Shown: positions 42,730 to 51,524 of the stretch, one piece after another
Layout: each line of letters opens with the position of its first letter
Numbering within the stretch: position 1 is the first letter of the stretch
Origin: Lactiplantibacillus mudanjiangensis
Lineage (GTDB): Bacteria > Bacillota > Bacilli > Lactobacillales > Lactobacillaceae
NCBI RefSeq assembly: GCF_005405385.1
Contig: NZ_BJDY01000003.1
Span: forward strand, 372,001 to 436,000
Reading direction: 5' to 3'
Length of the DNA: 64,000 nt
Position numbers and translations under genes: made by a program
The notes under the pieces: generated by a model
Databases searched by the model: none
What the model saw: the letters and a program-made list of their open reading frames with translations, nothing else
What the model was told of the DNA's origin: nothing

Positions 42730-44351
42730 GTCCAATGCTTAAATCACTAGTAGCACGCACCGGGATATTATGTCGACTTAATTTAAAACGGGATGGCCTA
42801 AAGTTACTGATTTGGATGGTAGGTTTAGCAGGGCTGTTTACCGCAATTGCGGCTAAATTTGAAGGCATCTATGGAACGCAAACGGCGCTTAATACCATTG
42901 CAAAAACGTTGAAAACACCGGCCATGGTTTCGTTATTTGGTGAATTTACAGCCAAAATGCCCTACACAACTGCCACGATTTTTGCGACCGAGATGGTTGT
43001 TTTTATGGCAATCATGATGATCATTATGAATATTATGATTGCAGTCGCGGCGACACGTGGCGAAGAAGACACTGGCGTACTAGAGTTAGTTCGTGCCCAC
43101 ACGGTTGGCCGCTTAGCACCGCTATTGGCAACGGCTATTGAATTGACTAGTCTTAACTTTATTATCGGCTTGTTGTTTGGTGCGGGCCTACAACTGGCCC
43201 AACTGCCGGGAGCAAATACTACTGGTAATTGGTTAATTGGGATGGGGTTAGCTGCCAGTGGTTGGTTATTCGGCATGTTAACGTTGTGTTTAGCACAGAT
43301 TGCAACGACAGCTAGTGAGACCACGATGTTAAGCTATGCAATTTTTGGTGGTTCCTATGTTGCCCGAATGGTGACTGATGTTCAGCATCCTAAGCTGACT
43401 TGGTGGGTGCCCTTTGGCTGGATTGAAAAGCTAGACGCCTATCAAACGAATCGGTGGTTACCCGTTGTTTGCATGTTGTTATTAGGCTTAGGTTGCTTAA
43501 TTGGGGCCGCTTTAATGAGTTATCAACGTGATTTGGGGGCCGGATTAATCGCACCCAAGCAAGGTCGTTTACGAGCATCGGCAAGTTTGATGGGACCAAC
43601 GACCTTGTTACTGCGACAATTGCGAGGAACGTTGAGTGCATGGGTCATTGGGAGTGCCGTATTGGGGGCGGCCTATGGCTCGATCTTTAATACGATTGGT
43701 GACCTGGCTAAGAGTAATCCGATGATTAAGCAATTATTGGGGACGTCAGCGTTAGTCGCGGCCAACCGGCTAATCGTGAAACAATTTATTGCCGTATTGG
43801 CGATTGTTTTAGTGGTGGTGGCGTTGATTCCGGCCATTCAAATCATGTTAAAGTTAGTCAGTGATGAACAAAAGGGAATTTTGCATCAGCTATATGCTAC
43901 GGCAACTTCACGTTGGCATGTTTGGGCCAGTTATACTGGTGTGGCTGTCGTGACAGCTGGAATTGTCTTGTTAGCCGGTGTGGGTGGCATGTATGCAGCT
44001 GGTCACGCGGTCATGACAACGCCGGTTGTGTGGACGACTTATCGTCAGGTCTGGTTGGCCTATTTGCCAGCGATGTTGGTGATGGTTGCTGCGGCCAGTG
44101 TGTTAGTAGGCTGGGTACCAAAATGGCGTTATTTAGCTTGGGGCTGGACTTTTTATGGTTTTTTGTCGCTATATTTAGGCCGATTGATTGATCTACCAAA
44201 ATGGGCCCGGCAGTTAACGCCACTAGGGTTTGTTAATCAGGTCCCTGTGCATGCCTTAGATTGGTCAACGAACTGGTGGTGCCTTGGACTGACGGTCTTG
44301 TTATTAGGCCTAGCAAGTTGGGGCTATCGGCGTCGTGATTTGGCACAATAG
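42726..44351 (+). CDS. ABC-2-type permease (antibiotic exporter-like, TnrB3 family)
   Basis: A 541-residue membrane protein with about twelve helices in two similar halves (split near residue 285), as in the permeases annotated as polyketide antibiotic exporters. GTG 42726 overlaps the ATPase stop (GTGA) and fits coupled translation; ATG 42735 is the alternative. With the ATPase and the TetR regulator it forms a drug-export operon; the substrate is unknown. Confidence 0.85.
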   Translation: MSPMLKSLVARTGILCRLNLKRDGLKLLIWMVGLAGLFTAIAAKFEGIYGTQTALNTIAKTLKTPAMVSLFGEFTAKMPYTTATIFATEMVVFMAIMMIIMNIMIAVAATRGEEDTGVLELVRAHTVGRLAPLLATAIELTSLNFIIGLLFGAGLQLAQLPGANTTGNWLIGMGLAASGWLFGMLTLCLAQIATTASETTMLSYAIFGGSYVARMVTDVQHPKLTWWVPFGWIEKLDAYQTNRWLPVVCMLLLGLGCLIGAALMSYQRDLGAGLIAPKQGRLRASASLMGPTTLLLRQLRGTLSAWVIGSAVLGAAYGSIFNTIGDLAKSNPMIKQLLGTSALVAANRLIVKQFIAVLAIVLVVVALIPAIQIMLKLVSDEQKGILHQLYATATSRWHVWASYTGVAVVTAGIVLLAGVGGMYAAGHAVMTTPVVWTTYRQVWLAYLPAMLVMVAAASVLVGWVPKWRYLAWGWTFYGFLSLYLGRLIDLPKWARQLTPLGFVNQVPVHALDWSTNWWCLGLTVLLLGLASWGYRRRDLAQ

Positions 44352-44373
44352 CGTATTGGAGAGGAAGAGACAG

Positions 44374-45018
44374 ATGGCGGTAACCGTATTAAAGGATCCT
44401 AAAAAGGTGACGCGCATGCTTAAGGCCGCCACGCAGGTGTTTGCGGACGATGGATATCAACGGGCCAAGACGGATCAAATCGCAATCAAAGCCCAAGTCT
44501 CAAAAGGCTTGATTTTTCACTACTATGGCAGTAAAGCGGGGTTATATTTGGCTGTGGTTAAAGCGGCGATGGCAACAATTACGGCTAATGTTAGCCAACA
44601 AGCGTTGGCCGTGCCTCCAGATTTAGTGACGCTAGTGGTGCAAAGTACGCAAGCCAAAGCGGCTTTTGGGCAACAGTATCCAAATGAGTTTGCAGTGATG
44701 ATGCAAGCTTATGGTGATGCCAAAAAGTTACCCGGACCGATTCAAAACCAGCTAATGACGATGTATCAGCAAGCGGTTCAAGGACTGCGTCAACAGTTTG
44801 ATCAGGTCTTAGATCAGATGTCGTTACGACCTGATGTGGATCGTGAGTTAGTTCTTAACCTAGTTGTTGGGGTTTACAATCAATTGTTCGCGGAGTTTCA
44901 AGCCGAACAGTCGCAACATGCGGGCATGAAGACGATGTCGGATGCTGATTGGATTGTGAAACGAGCACGGGCCTATATGGAAATTTTACAGAGTGGTTTT
45001 GTAAAATCACTGACATAA
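44374..45018 (+). CDS. TetR-family regulator of the ABC exporter
   Basis: A 214-residue regulator: QIAIKAQVSKGLIFHYYGSK is the helix-turn-helix, and the rest is the helical ligand domain. ATG 44374 follows GAGGAAG 22 nt after the permease stop. A 16-bp palindrome at the operon promoter suggests autorepression released by the exported compound. Confidence 0.9.
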   Translation: MAVTVLKDPKKVTRMLKAATQVFADDGYQRAKTDQIAIKAQVSKGLIFHYYGSKAGLYLAVVKAAMATITANVSQQALAVPPDLVTLVVQSTQAKAAFGQQYPNEFAVMMQAYGDAKKLPGPIQNQLMTMYQQAVQGLRQQFDQVLDQMSLRPDVDRELVLNLVVGVYNQLFAEFQAEQSQHAGMKTMSDADWIVKRARAYMEILQSGFVKSLT

Positions 45019-45030
45019 TTCGAAATGACT

Positions 45031-45060
45031 GGCTTAGGAGCCGATTCCTAAGCCATTTTT
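45031..45060 (+). terminator. Terminator of the ABC/TetR operon
   Basis: GGCTTAGGA/TCCTAAGCC nine-bp stem, six-base loop, ATTTTT tail. Confidence 0.85.
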
Positions 45061-45160
45061 AGTGGAATTGATAACCTGTGGCTATTGATTTAATGCCTAG
45101 CCGTCATTAGACAGGGGCGCGGCGAGTGCTAGAATCAAAGTTGTAAAGATGATTGTGAAA

Positions 45161-45222
45161 AAATATTCAAATATTTATCATTAACCTCGGTACCTGCATC
45201 AGTTGCATGGTATCATTGATAA
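45161..45222. promoter_or_regulatory. Large dyad upstream of MFS gene
   Basis: AAATATT-CA-AATATTT (45161-45176) overlaps a nested dyad: TTATCA (45175-45180) with TGATAA (45217-45222), enclosing GGTACC-TGCA-TCAGT-TGCA-TGGTATC. It is about 100 bases before the start codon. It looks like an operator for an unlinked regulator. Confidence 0.45.
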
Positions 45223-45318
45223 CCGTAGACTATGATTTAGCTATTATTTGATTTTGTAAGCGGTTCAAATTGATTGGCTGGTGATAAGTATCACGTTGAG
45301 AGCGAAAGGGTGACCGTC

Positions 45319-46539
45319 ATGGAATTCAAAGCAAAGCGGGTCGGAACAATGAAGCAGAAACAATATTTACCATTGGCCTTAGGCATTTATATCAATTATG
45401 CCATTTTAGGAATGGCGACCATTGTGGTTTCGCAATATGGAACGCAATTTCAAGCGCTGTGGCACACTGATCTAAAAGGGATCTCAACGGTTATTGCGAT
45501 GATTGGGATCGGTCGATTGATCACGATCCTAGTCGCCGGGTATCTTTCTGATCGTTTGGGTCGTAAAGGGACGATGCTCATTGGGATGGTTGCACAGATC
45601 ATCTTCTTGTTAGGACTATTCTTTAGTACGAATTTGATCAGTGCCTGTGTTGCGGCGCTATTTATGGGGGCGACGAATTCTTTTGGAGATACAGCCAGCT
45701 ATCCGGCCTTAACCGATGCGTTTCAAGACCAAGCTGCTAGCATGAATTCATTGGTTAAAGCCGCCATGTCGTTGGCCCAATTTGTCTTGCCATTTATCGT
45801 CGCGGCCGAACCAAGTTCTAAGTTTACGTTGCTAGCGATGGTATTGATTATGGTCTTTGATATCGTGTTGATTGCGATGGCGGCTTTTGCACCGCAACCA
45901 GTCATTACTAAGGCTACCAAGGCTACGACGACAACTGTTGCCACGCCAACTGATGGTCCCCGGCCATCGATGCTTATTGACGGGAGCTTGTTAATTTTAA
46001 TCGGCTTTACGTTGTCCTTCACGTTTTATATCTTTTCACAATATGCGCCAAACTTTGGGAGTGCCGTGGTTAAATTAGGAGCGAATAATGCGAAATCGTT
46101 AATCTCATGGTATGCCAGTGCCTCGTTGATCTCAGTTTTCATTACGTCATCATTGGTGACGAAAGTAAAACCGATTAAATTGATTTTTGTTTATACGTTA
46201 GTGTCTTTCTTAGCATTATTGCAAATGGTTTTAGTCCCAAGTGCAGCTGGTGCGCGGTTAACCGCCATTGCGATTGGGTTCTTCGCTGCTGGGGGTATCT
46301 GGCAATTAGGATTGACGTTACTCAGTCAATATTTCCCAGCTCAAAAGGGGAAAGTAACGGGGTACTATAGTTTTGCAACGGCATTAACGTTCTTTGTTGG
46401 GCCGTTAGTTTCAAGCTTTATCATTAATGACACGGCAGTTAGTGTCTTACATGTTTTCCAAATTGATACTGCGGTCACTTTATTAAGTCTACTTATTGTG
46501 ATTATCCTAATGATTCGGAATCGGCGTTTTCAAATTTAA
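45319..46539 (+). CDS. MFS transporter
   Basis: A 406-residue, 12-helix permease. Motif A reads GYLSDRLGRKGTM after helix 2, and a hydrophilic Thr/Pro-rich loop (about 190-215) separates the halves. The substrate is unknown. ATG 45319 has AAAGGG eight bases upstream; a reading that starts at 45274 and ATG 45349 are alternatives. It stands alone with a large dyad upstream. Confidence 0.82.
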   Translation: MEFKAKRVGTMKQKQYLPLALGIYINYAILGMATIVVSQYGTQFQALWHTDLKGISTVIAMIGIGRLITILVAGYLSDRLGRKGTMLIGMVAQIIFLLGLFFSTNLISACVAALFMGATNSFGDTASYPALTDAFQDQAASMNSLVKAAMSLAQFVLPFIVAAEPSSKFTLLAMVLIMVFDIVLIAMAAFAPQPVITKATKATTTTVATPTDGPRPSMLIDGSLLILIGFTLSFTFYIFSQYAPNFGSAVVKLGANNAKSLISWYASASLISVFITSSLVTKVKPIKLIFVYTLVSFLALLQMVLVPSAAGARLTAIAIGFFAAGGIWQLGLTLLSQYFPAQKGKVTGYYSFATALTFFVGPLVSSFIINDTAVSVLHVFQIDTAVTLLSLLIVIILMIRNRRFQI

Positions 46540-46549
46540 AACACAGCTA

Positions 46550-46586
46550 AACGGGCTAGCTATCAAGGCTAACTCGTTTTTTGTTA
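46550..46586 (+). terminator. Terminator of MFS gene
   Basis: AACGGGCTAGC pairs imperfectly with GGCTAACTCGTT, then TTTTT. Confidence 0.65.
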
Positions 46587-46656
46587 GTTCTATTCTTAAT
46601 GAATTGTGGTAAATTAGAGATATCTTTATAAGCAGACGAAAAAGAGGATACCATTT

Positions 46657-48258
46657 ATGGAAAAAAATTTAACCGCCGACCAAAAGGCGATGGTCAAACA
46701 GTTGACCGCTTTCGCTGAACAGCATTTAGCGCCTTTGGATCATCAGATTGATCAAACAGGCGAGTTTTCGCAAGCCGCCTATGACTTGCTTATCCAGCAA
46801 AATATACCGCAATTAGGGCTGGCTAAGCCATATGGTGCGGGGCTAAGTACCAAGTCACGAGCTTTAGTTCTATCAATTATTGCTCGGGCATCTGCCAGCT
46901 TAGCGGTTGTGCTAGAAGGGTTATGGAAAGCTGCTGAGCAAATTGATCATTACGGTACCCCGGAACAAAAAAAACAGTATTTAACGCGTGGTCATGACCA
47001 ATTGATGGGGTTTGCAATTACGGAGCCTAGTGGTGGGAGTTTGCGTGGTGTGCAGACACTTGCGGCTAAAACCGAGACTGGTTGGACCTTAAATGGTGAA
47101 AAGGCTTTTGTGACTAATGGTGGTCAAGCCGGCACTTATGTTGTGTTAACACGTGAAGAAAATGGTGAGTTTGCCACGTTTATTATTGATGCCGATATGC
47201 CTGGGGTGACGATCACGGCTAAACAAACCACCATGGGCTTGCGCGGCGTTTCAGTTGCGGGTATCCATATGCAAGATGTGCAGGTGACGGCGGCGAATAT
47301 GCTTGGTCGTCCGGGACAAGGTTTAGATATTGCTCGCCGCAACCAAGCAATTGCGCGAATCTTTATGGGCGCGATTGCAGCTGGTGTGATGGAACATGCG
47401 CTCGATTGTGTCAAGATGTATGCGGCTAAACGTGAAGTTGTGGATGGTACTTTGAATACCATTCCAGCTGTTCAAACTAAAGTTGCTCAGATGACGATCC
47501 AAAAACGCGCCGGCGAATTATTGGCGTTTGATGCGGCCGACCAAGTTGATCAGCATGTCGATTTTGAAGCAGCAGCCACGATGGCTAAGTTGTATGGTGG
47601 GCAACATGGTTTTGATGTGACCAACCAAGCGATTCAAATTGTTGGTGGGTTAGCTTATACGCATGAATTTCCACTGGAACAATTACTGCGTGATGTTCGG
47701 GCTTTAGACTTAGCCGAAGGTTCTGCTGAATGGCTGTTGCAAGATTTAGGGGCTATCGAACTTGGCGTTGCTGATCATCAAAATACGGTCGACAATCGAC
47801 CAGTGCCAATGGCCAAACGAATTGCGGTTTCAGATTTGCATCGGATCGTCAAACAACTTCATTTAACTGAAGATGTCCCCGTTAATGTGGGTAATGTTAA
47901 AACGGCTAAGCGGATTATTGCGCTAGGTCGTGGGGCACTTGATCCAGCCGTGGTATTACAGGCCCAACAATTAGCGAAGTGGATTGGCGCAACGATTGCG
48001 GTCACCCGACCATTAACGACCCTAGAACAATTTAGTGTTGATCAACAGATTGGACTTAGCGGGGCAACGGTCACACCAGAAGTGATCATTACGATTGGTA
48101 TTTCTGGTGCGGATCAATTTGTGATCGGCATGGTTGGTGCTGAACATATTGTGGCAGTTAACCAAGACGAAACGGCGCCAATTTTTAAGGTGGCACAACA
48201 TGCGTTTGTTGGTCAGGCAATTGACTTTTTAACAGGGATGTTATCGGCGTTGAACTAG
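46657..48258 (+). CDS. Acyl-CoA dehydrogenase fused to an ETF-alpha FAD domain
   Basis: A 533-residue fusion. Residues 1-about 370 are an acyl-CoA dehydrogenase: ITEPSGGSLRG (121-131) is the FAD loop, and LAEGSAEW gives the catalytic Glu at about 354. Residues about 415-533 match the C-terminal FAD domain of electron-transfer flavoprotein alpha: ALGRGALDP, QIGLSGATVTP (464-474), GISGAD (481-486) and VNQDETAPIF (501-510). No ETF-beta or other beta-oxidation gene lies nearby, so the ETF domain may pass electrons within the protein. Direction (oxidation or acyl-CoA reduction) is unknown. Confidence 0.85.
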   Translation: MEKNLTADQKAMVKQLTAFAEQHLAPLDHQIDQTGEFSQAAYDLLIQQNIPQLGLAKPYGAGLSTKSRALVLSIIARASASLAVVLEGLWKAAEQIDHYGTPEQKKQYLTRGHDQLMGFAITEPSGGSLRGVQTLAAKTETGWTLNGEKAFVTNGGQAGTYVVLTREENGEFATFIIDADMPGVTITAKQTTMGLRGVSVAGIHMQDVQVTAANMLGRPGQGLDIARRNQAIARIFMGAIAAGVMEHALDCVKMYAAKREVVDGTLNTIPAVQTKVAQMTIQKRAGELLAFDAADQVDQHVDFEAAATMAKLYGGQHGFDVTNQAIQIVGGLAYTHEFPLEQLLRDVRALDLAEGSAEWLLQDLGAIELGVADHQNTVDNRPVPMAKRIAVSDLHRIVKQLHLTEDVPVNVGNVKTAKRIIALGRGALDPAVVLQAQQLAKWIGATIAVTRPLTTLEQFSVDQQIGLSGATVTPEVIITIGISGADQFVIGMVGAEHIVAVNQDETAPIFKVAQHAFVGQAIDFLTGMLSALN

Positions 48259-48357
48259 TTATTAGCATCGTGTATTTTCTGATATGATTAATTTGATTGT
48301 ATAAAACAATTGGCTTGAATATACGGGGATTGATCAAAGAGGAAATGGTGATTGATA

Positions 48358-50061
48358 ATGAAATCAGGACTACGATCCAAACCCTGGCTAATCGGTGGCA
48401 TCCTTATTGTGGTATTGGCGATTGTTGGTGGTAGTGTTTACTGGCAACAATCGCGGGCCACGCCCGTTAAAGATGTGGCGCGGCATGCCAATCAAGTGGA
48501 AAAACAAGGTGGATTATCCACGGCCACGATAAAGAAGCGACTTCAACCCACGTTATCGACAACAGGAATTAAGTCAACGCAAGCATTAACGAAAACCTAC
48601 ACGCAACAACTTGAATCCCTTTCAGCGGGTGCGGCCGCTAAAGTGATCACCAATCCGTATCAGACTAGCCCATTATCGGCATTGATCTTGGTGAAGACCA
48701 AAGCAGCAACGCAAGTGACGACCGAAGTTGTGGGTGATTCCAAGGCAACGACGATCACTCATACGATTAAAGGATATCAGACGAGTCATCAGATTGGGGT
48801 ACTTGGTTTGTATGCGGGTCGGACCAATCAAGTTAAGGTGACCTATACAACTAAGGCCGGTAAAAAGACGACCAAGACTTATGCTATTAAAACGGCCAAG
48901 GCACCAGCCGAGATTGGCACTAACACGCTTAAAACCAGTACGCCTAGCAAAATGTCGTTAGGCACTGGCAATACGAAGCTCACATTTGCGGTTAGTAGCC
49001 AAGGCCTAACTTATGGTCTGGACGCCCAGGGACAAATTCGCTGGTATGCGACGAATAAAATTTCACATGTCTTTAAGACCCTAAAAAATGGGCACTTGTT
49101 GATTTTAACTAAAAAAACAACTAGTGATTCGAAATATAATGCGTTACGGATTACCGATTACTATGGTCGGGTCTATAAGCAATATGACTTTAGTGGAGTG
49201 TTCCCAACTAAAGCGGACCCGAAAAAGACCGCCGTTAATACGGTGATTCACCATGATGTCATCGAAATGCCGAATGGCGACTTCTTGTTAACGGTTGATG
49301 ATGGTAGTGCGAAGTATGTGGAAGACACGATGATTCAAATTGATCACCAGACTGGTAAGATTAAAAAGGTGATTGATTTGAAACGGGTCTTGTTCAAGAG
49401 TGCCTATACGAAGTACGATGCGACTAGTCGCTCAGATGGTAAATTAGATTGGTTCCATCAAAATTCTATGGCTTACGATCAGAAGCATAACTTATTGTTA
49501 GTTTCTGGTCGAAACCAGTCGATGATTTTAGGCTTAAATTATCGGACTGGAAAGCTTAAATGGATCTTAGGGGCGGATCAAAAGATTCCCGCTAGTTATC
49601 AAAAATACTTGATCAAGCCAGCTAAAGGCACTCATTTCCAATATAACGGTGGTCAACATGCCATCAATATTGTTGGTGAAAGTGACAGTGGCAATGTGTT
49701 GCAACTGGAATATTACGACAATAATGTCGCGGTCACACGTGGTGATCTGACAACGTCTAAGCAATATTCTATTGGTACTGAAGTGCGTTTGAATCAAAAG
49801 CAAAAGACGGTTAAAACCACGTGGTCATACGGCAAGTCACGTGGAACTAAGAACTTTACCAATATTGTTGGGAGTAGCTATCAAGTTGGTCAAGGGAATA
49901 CGTTGATAGGTTTTGGCTATGCCGATAGTGGTAAGCGTAGTGAATTTGTTGAAGTTAACCGCAAGACCAATCAGGTGGTCTTTGATGTGAACCGGACCAA
50001 CTTTAGTGCGGGAGATTGGTCATATCGGGCTGAACGGTTATCGTTATATCCAACTTATTAA
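48358..50061 (+). CDS. Membrane-anchored arylsulfotransferase (ASST family)
   Basis: A 567-residue protein with an N-terminal membrane anchor (about residues 8-29) and an extracytoplasmic body. After an immunoglobulin-like N-terminal part, the beta-propeller shows NTVIHHDVIEMPNGDFL, DWFHQNSMAYD and VSGRNQSMILGLNYRTGKLKWILG, typical of aryl-sulfate sulfotransferases, which move sulfate between phenols without PAPS. The His residues in HHD and FHQN fit active-site positions. ATG 48358 was used; TTG 48352 is possible. A terminator follows. Confidence 0.82.
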   Translation: MKSGLRSKPWLIGGILIVVLAIVGGSVYWQQSRATPVKDVARHANQVEKQGGLSTATIKKRLQPTLSTTGIKSTQALTKTYTQQLESLSAGAAAKVITNPYQTSPLSALILVKTKAATQVTTEVVGDSKATTITHTIKGYQTSHQIGVLGLYAGRTNQVKVTYTTKAGKKTTKTYAIKTAKAPAEIGTNTLKTSTPSKMSLGTGNTKLTFAVSSQGLTYGLDAQGQIRWYATNKISHVFKTLKNGHLLILTKKTTSDSKYNALRITDYYGRVYKQYDFSGVFPTKADPKKTAVNTVIHHDVIEMPNGDFLLTVDDGSAKYVEDTMIQIDHQTGKIKKVIDLKRVLFKSAYTKYDATSRSDGKLDWFHQNSMAYDQKHNLLLVSGRNQSMILGLNYRTGKLKWILGADQKIPASYQKYLIKPAKGTHFQYNGGQHAINIVGESDSGNVLQLEYYDNNVAVTRGDLTTSKQYSIGTEVRLNQKQKTVKTTWSYGKSRGTKNFTNIVGSSYQVGQGNTLIGFGYADSGKRSEFVEVNRKTNQVVFDVNRTNFSAGDWSYRAERLSLYPTY

Positions 50062-50068
50062 TTTTATG

Positions 50069-50097
50069 AACGTCATCATTTAGTTGATGGCGTTTTT
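50069..50097 (+). terminator. Terminator of the arylsulfotransferase gene
   Basis: AACGTCATCA/TGATGGCGTT with a six-base loop, then TTTT. Confidence 0.8.
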
Positions 50098-50101
50098 TGT
50101 A

Positions 50102-50695
50102 TTAAAAATAGCGTAAATAGCGCCAGGCGATGTTGGGTTCCACTAATGGAATATCAGCAGCTAAATTAGCGGCCACAAGTTGAGTTAATAGTTCAGTGGG
50201 TGCTTGGGTTTGGAGGTGTTCGAGAATTAGGACAAAGACTTCAAAGTCAGCGTGTGTCTGGGTTGTGAGTGGTCGACTAACGCTGATTTCTTCGGCCAAG
50301 TAAGTGAGCAAGTTATCGTGGATAATTCGGTCCAGTGGACTAGGATCAGTCAATACAACTTTGTTCAAGCAGTGGTGGATTTGTTTCAAATAAGTAGCGA
50401 TTGGATGAAATTGGCTGTTTGTGGTTAATTTATAGGTCATGCCAGTTGAACTAATTGCTAAGCAATCGATGGTATTGGCATTGAGTGACCAGTGTGCAAG
50501 ACACGCAGATAGTTGTTGGGATAATGACGGTGCTGGATCGGTGACAATGGCGTTACGTGAGGCTTTTAGTGATTGATCAGGTTGCGAAGCAGGCCAATTT
50601 TTTAGCCACGCTGCTAAGACGGCTGCAAATGGTGCCCGGTAAAGCTGAGATTCGTTTGGTGTTAAGACAATAGTCAGTGGCTCAGTCATAGTCAT
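50102..50695 (-). CDS. Hypothetical 197-residue cytosolic protein, paired with FolT-like gene
   Basis: No family was recognised. The protein is soluble and helical, without signal or membrane segments, and ends NIAWRYLRYF. ATG 50695 has AAGGAGC upstream; a much longer in-frame reading overlaps the preceding gene and lacks a site. It begins 12 nt after the ECF S-component gene stop, so the two are co-transcribed; a role with the imported vitamin is an inference. Confidence 0.65.
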   Translation of the reverse strand: MTMTEPLTIVLTPNESQLYRAPFAAVLAAWLKNWPASQPDQSLKASRNAIVTDPAPSLSQQLSACLAHWSLNANTIDCLAISSTGMTYKLTTNSQFHPIATYLKQIHHCLNKVVLTDPSPLDRIIHDNLLTYLAEEISVSRPLTTQTHADFEVFVLILEHLQTQAPTELLTQLVAANLAADIPLVEPNIAWRYLRYF

Positions 50696-50706
50696 GTTAA
50701 GCTCCT

Positions 50707-51222
50707 TTAAGATGATAAACGGGTCGTGAGATGATTGAGTAGTGGGAGCTTGAAGAGCGCACTGAGACTCACGGTGTAGATTAACATGGTGATGATTTCT
50801 TGAATGAGTCGAGTGGTGAATAGAATTGGCCAAGGGGTTTGATATAACCAATGTAGCCATAGACTATTGAGACCAAGATTCAGCACAAAAGTGACAATGA
50901 AGGTTGCCAGCATAATTCGCGGTAAAGTTGGTCGTTGATGAAAGGCATAGCCGAAAACGAGACCGGTTAAGAAGGCTGTTAGAATGAAGCCCGGGAAGAA
51001 AGTGAATTTAGGAAAGAGGAGCATGCCTAGTAAGTAAGCTAATGCGGTACTTCCAGCGGTTATTAGCGGTGAGAATAAACGGGCGGTTACGGCGACAATA
51101 ATAAAAGCAAACGCGATTTTAGTCGTTAGAAATTGAATAGATAATAAGCTACCTAAAATAAGTTGCATGGCAGTTAAACTACCCAAGATAGTTATCGTTT
51201 TGGCGGAAGTAGTGGTGGTCAT
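50707..51222 (-). CDS. ECF transporter S component, FolT-like (folate family)
   Basis: A 171-residue membrane protein with six helices. FPKFTFFPGFILTAFLTGLVFGYAF is typical of folate-family S components (FolT), which capture the vitamin and use the shared EcfAA'T module encoded elsewhere. AAGGAG precedes the ATG. I looked for a tetrahydrofolate riboswitch upstream and did not find one, so folate specificity rests on the protein alone. Confidence 0.75.
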   Translation of the reverse strand: MTTTTSAKTITILGSLTAMQLILGSLLSIQFLTTKIAFAFIIVAVTARLFSPLITAGSTALAYLLGMLLFPKFTFFPGFILTAFLTGLVFGYAFHQRPTLPRIMLATFIVTFVLNLGLNSLWLHWLYQTPWPILFTTRLIQEIITMLIYTVSLSALFKLPLLNHLTTRLSS

Positions 51223-51461
51223 GACATCATGCTCCTTTAGTTGTTGTAATCGCAGTATAACGATGATTGTTCCAGAAAACTAGAGGGGTAATGGGTCGTG
51301 AAACGTTGACATAACAATATTTATGAGCTTGAAGCATAAATGATGATTTGATCTTAGCAGGTAAATTATTTTAGATTTAAGAAACATAAATGGTAAATAT
51401 AAAAAAGAAAATATTCCGAATTCGATGTTATGCGCGCTAGAAGTCTTGAATTATTTTTAAC

Positions 51462-51490
51462 TTGGATTTGCAAACGCTTTATTTTACACT
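51462..51490 (+). promoter_or_regulatory. levR promoter with internal cre
   Basis: TTGGAT (51462-51467), 17 bp, TACACT (51485-51490). The spacer holds the cre-like TGCAAACGCTTTAT (51469-51482, two deviations), so CcpA would block polymerase. The gap 51223-51461 shows nothing else. Confidence 0.6.
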
Positions 51491-51524
51491 GAGAGAGATA
51501 GTTTGAAAGAGGAGGTTGGTGAGA

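Noticed and set aside
42962-44223. Several antisense open frames inside the ABC permease gene
   Set aside because: They are by-products of codon bias in a membrane-protein gene; none has a ribosome site.
51223-51330. Possible tetrahydrofolate riboswitch upstream of the FolT-like gene
   Set aside because: No matching conserved core or long outer stem was visible; only a weak promoter was seen.
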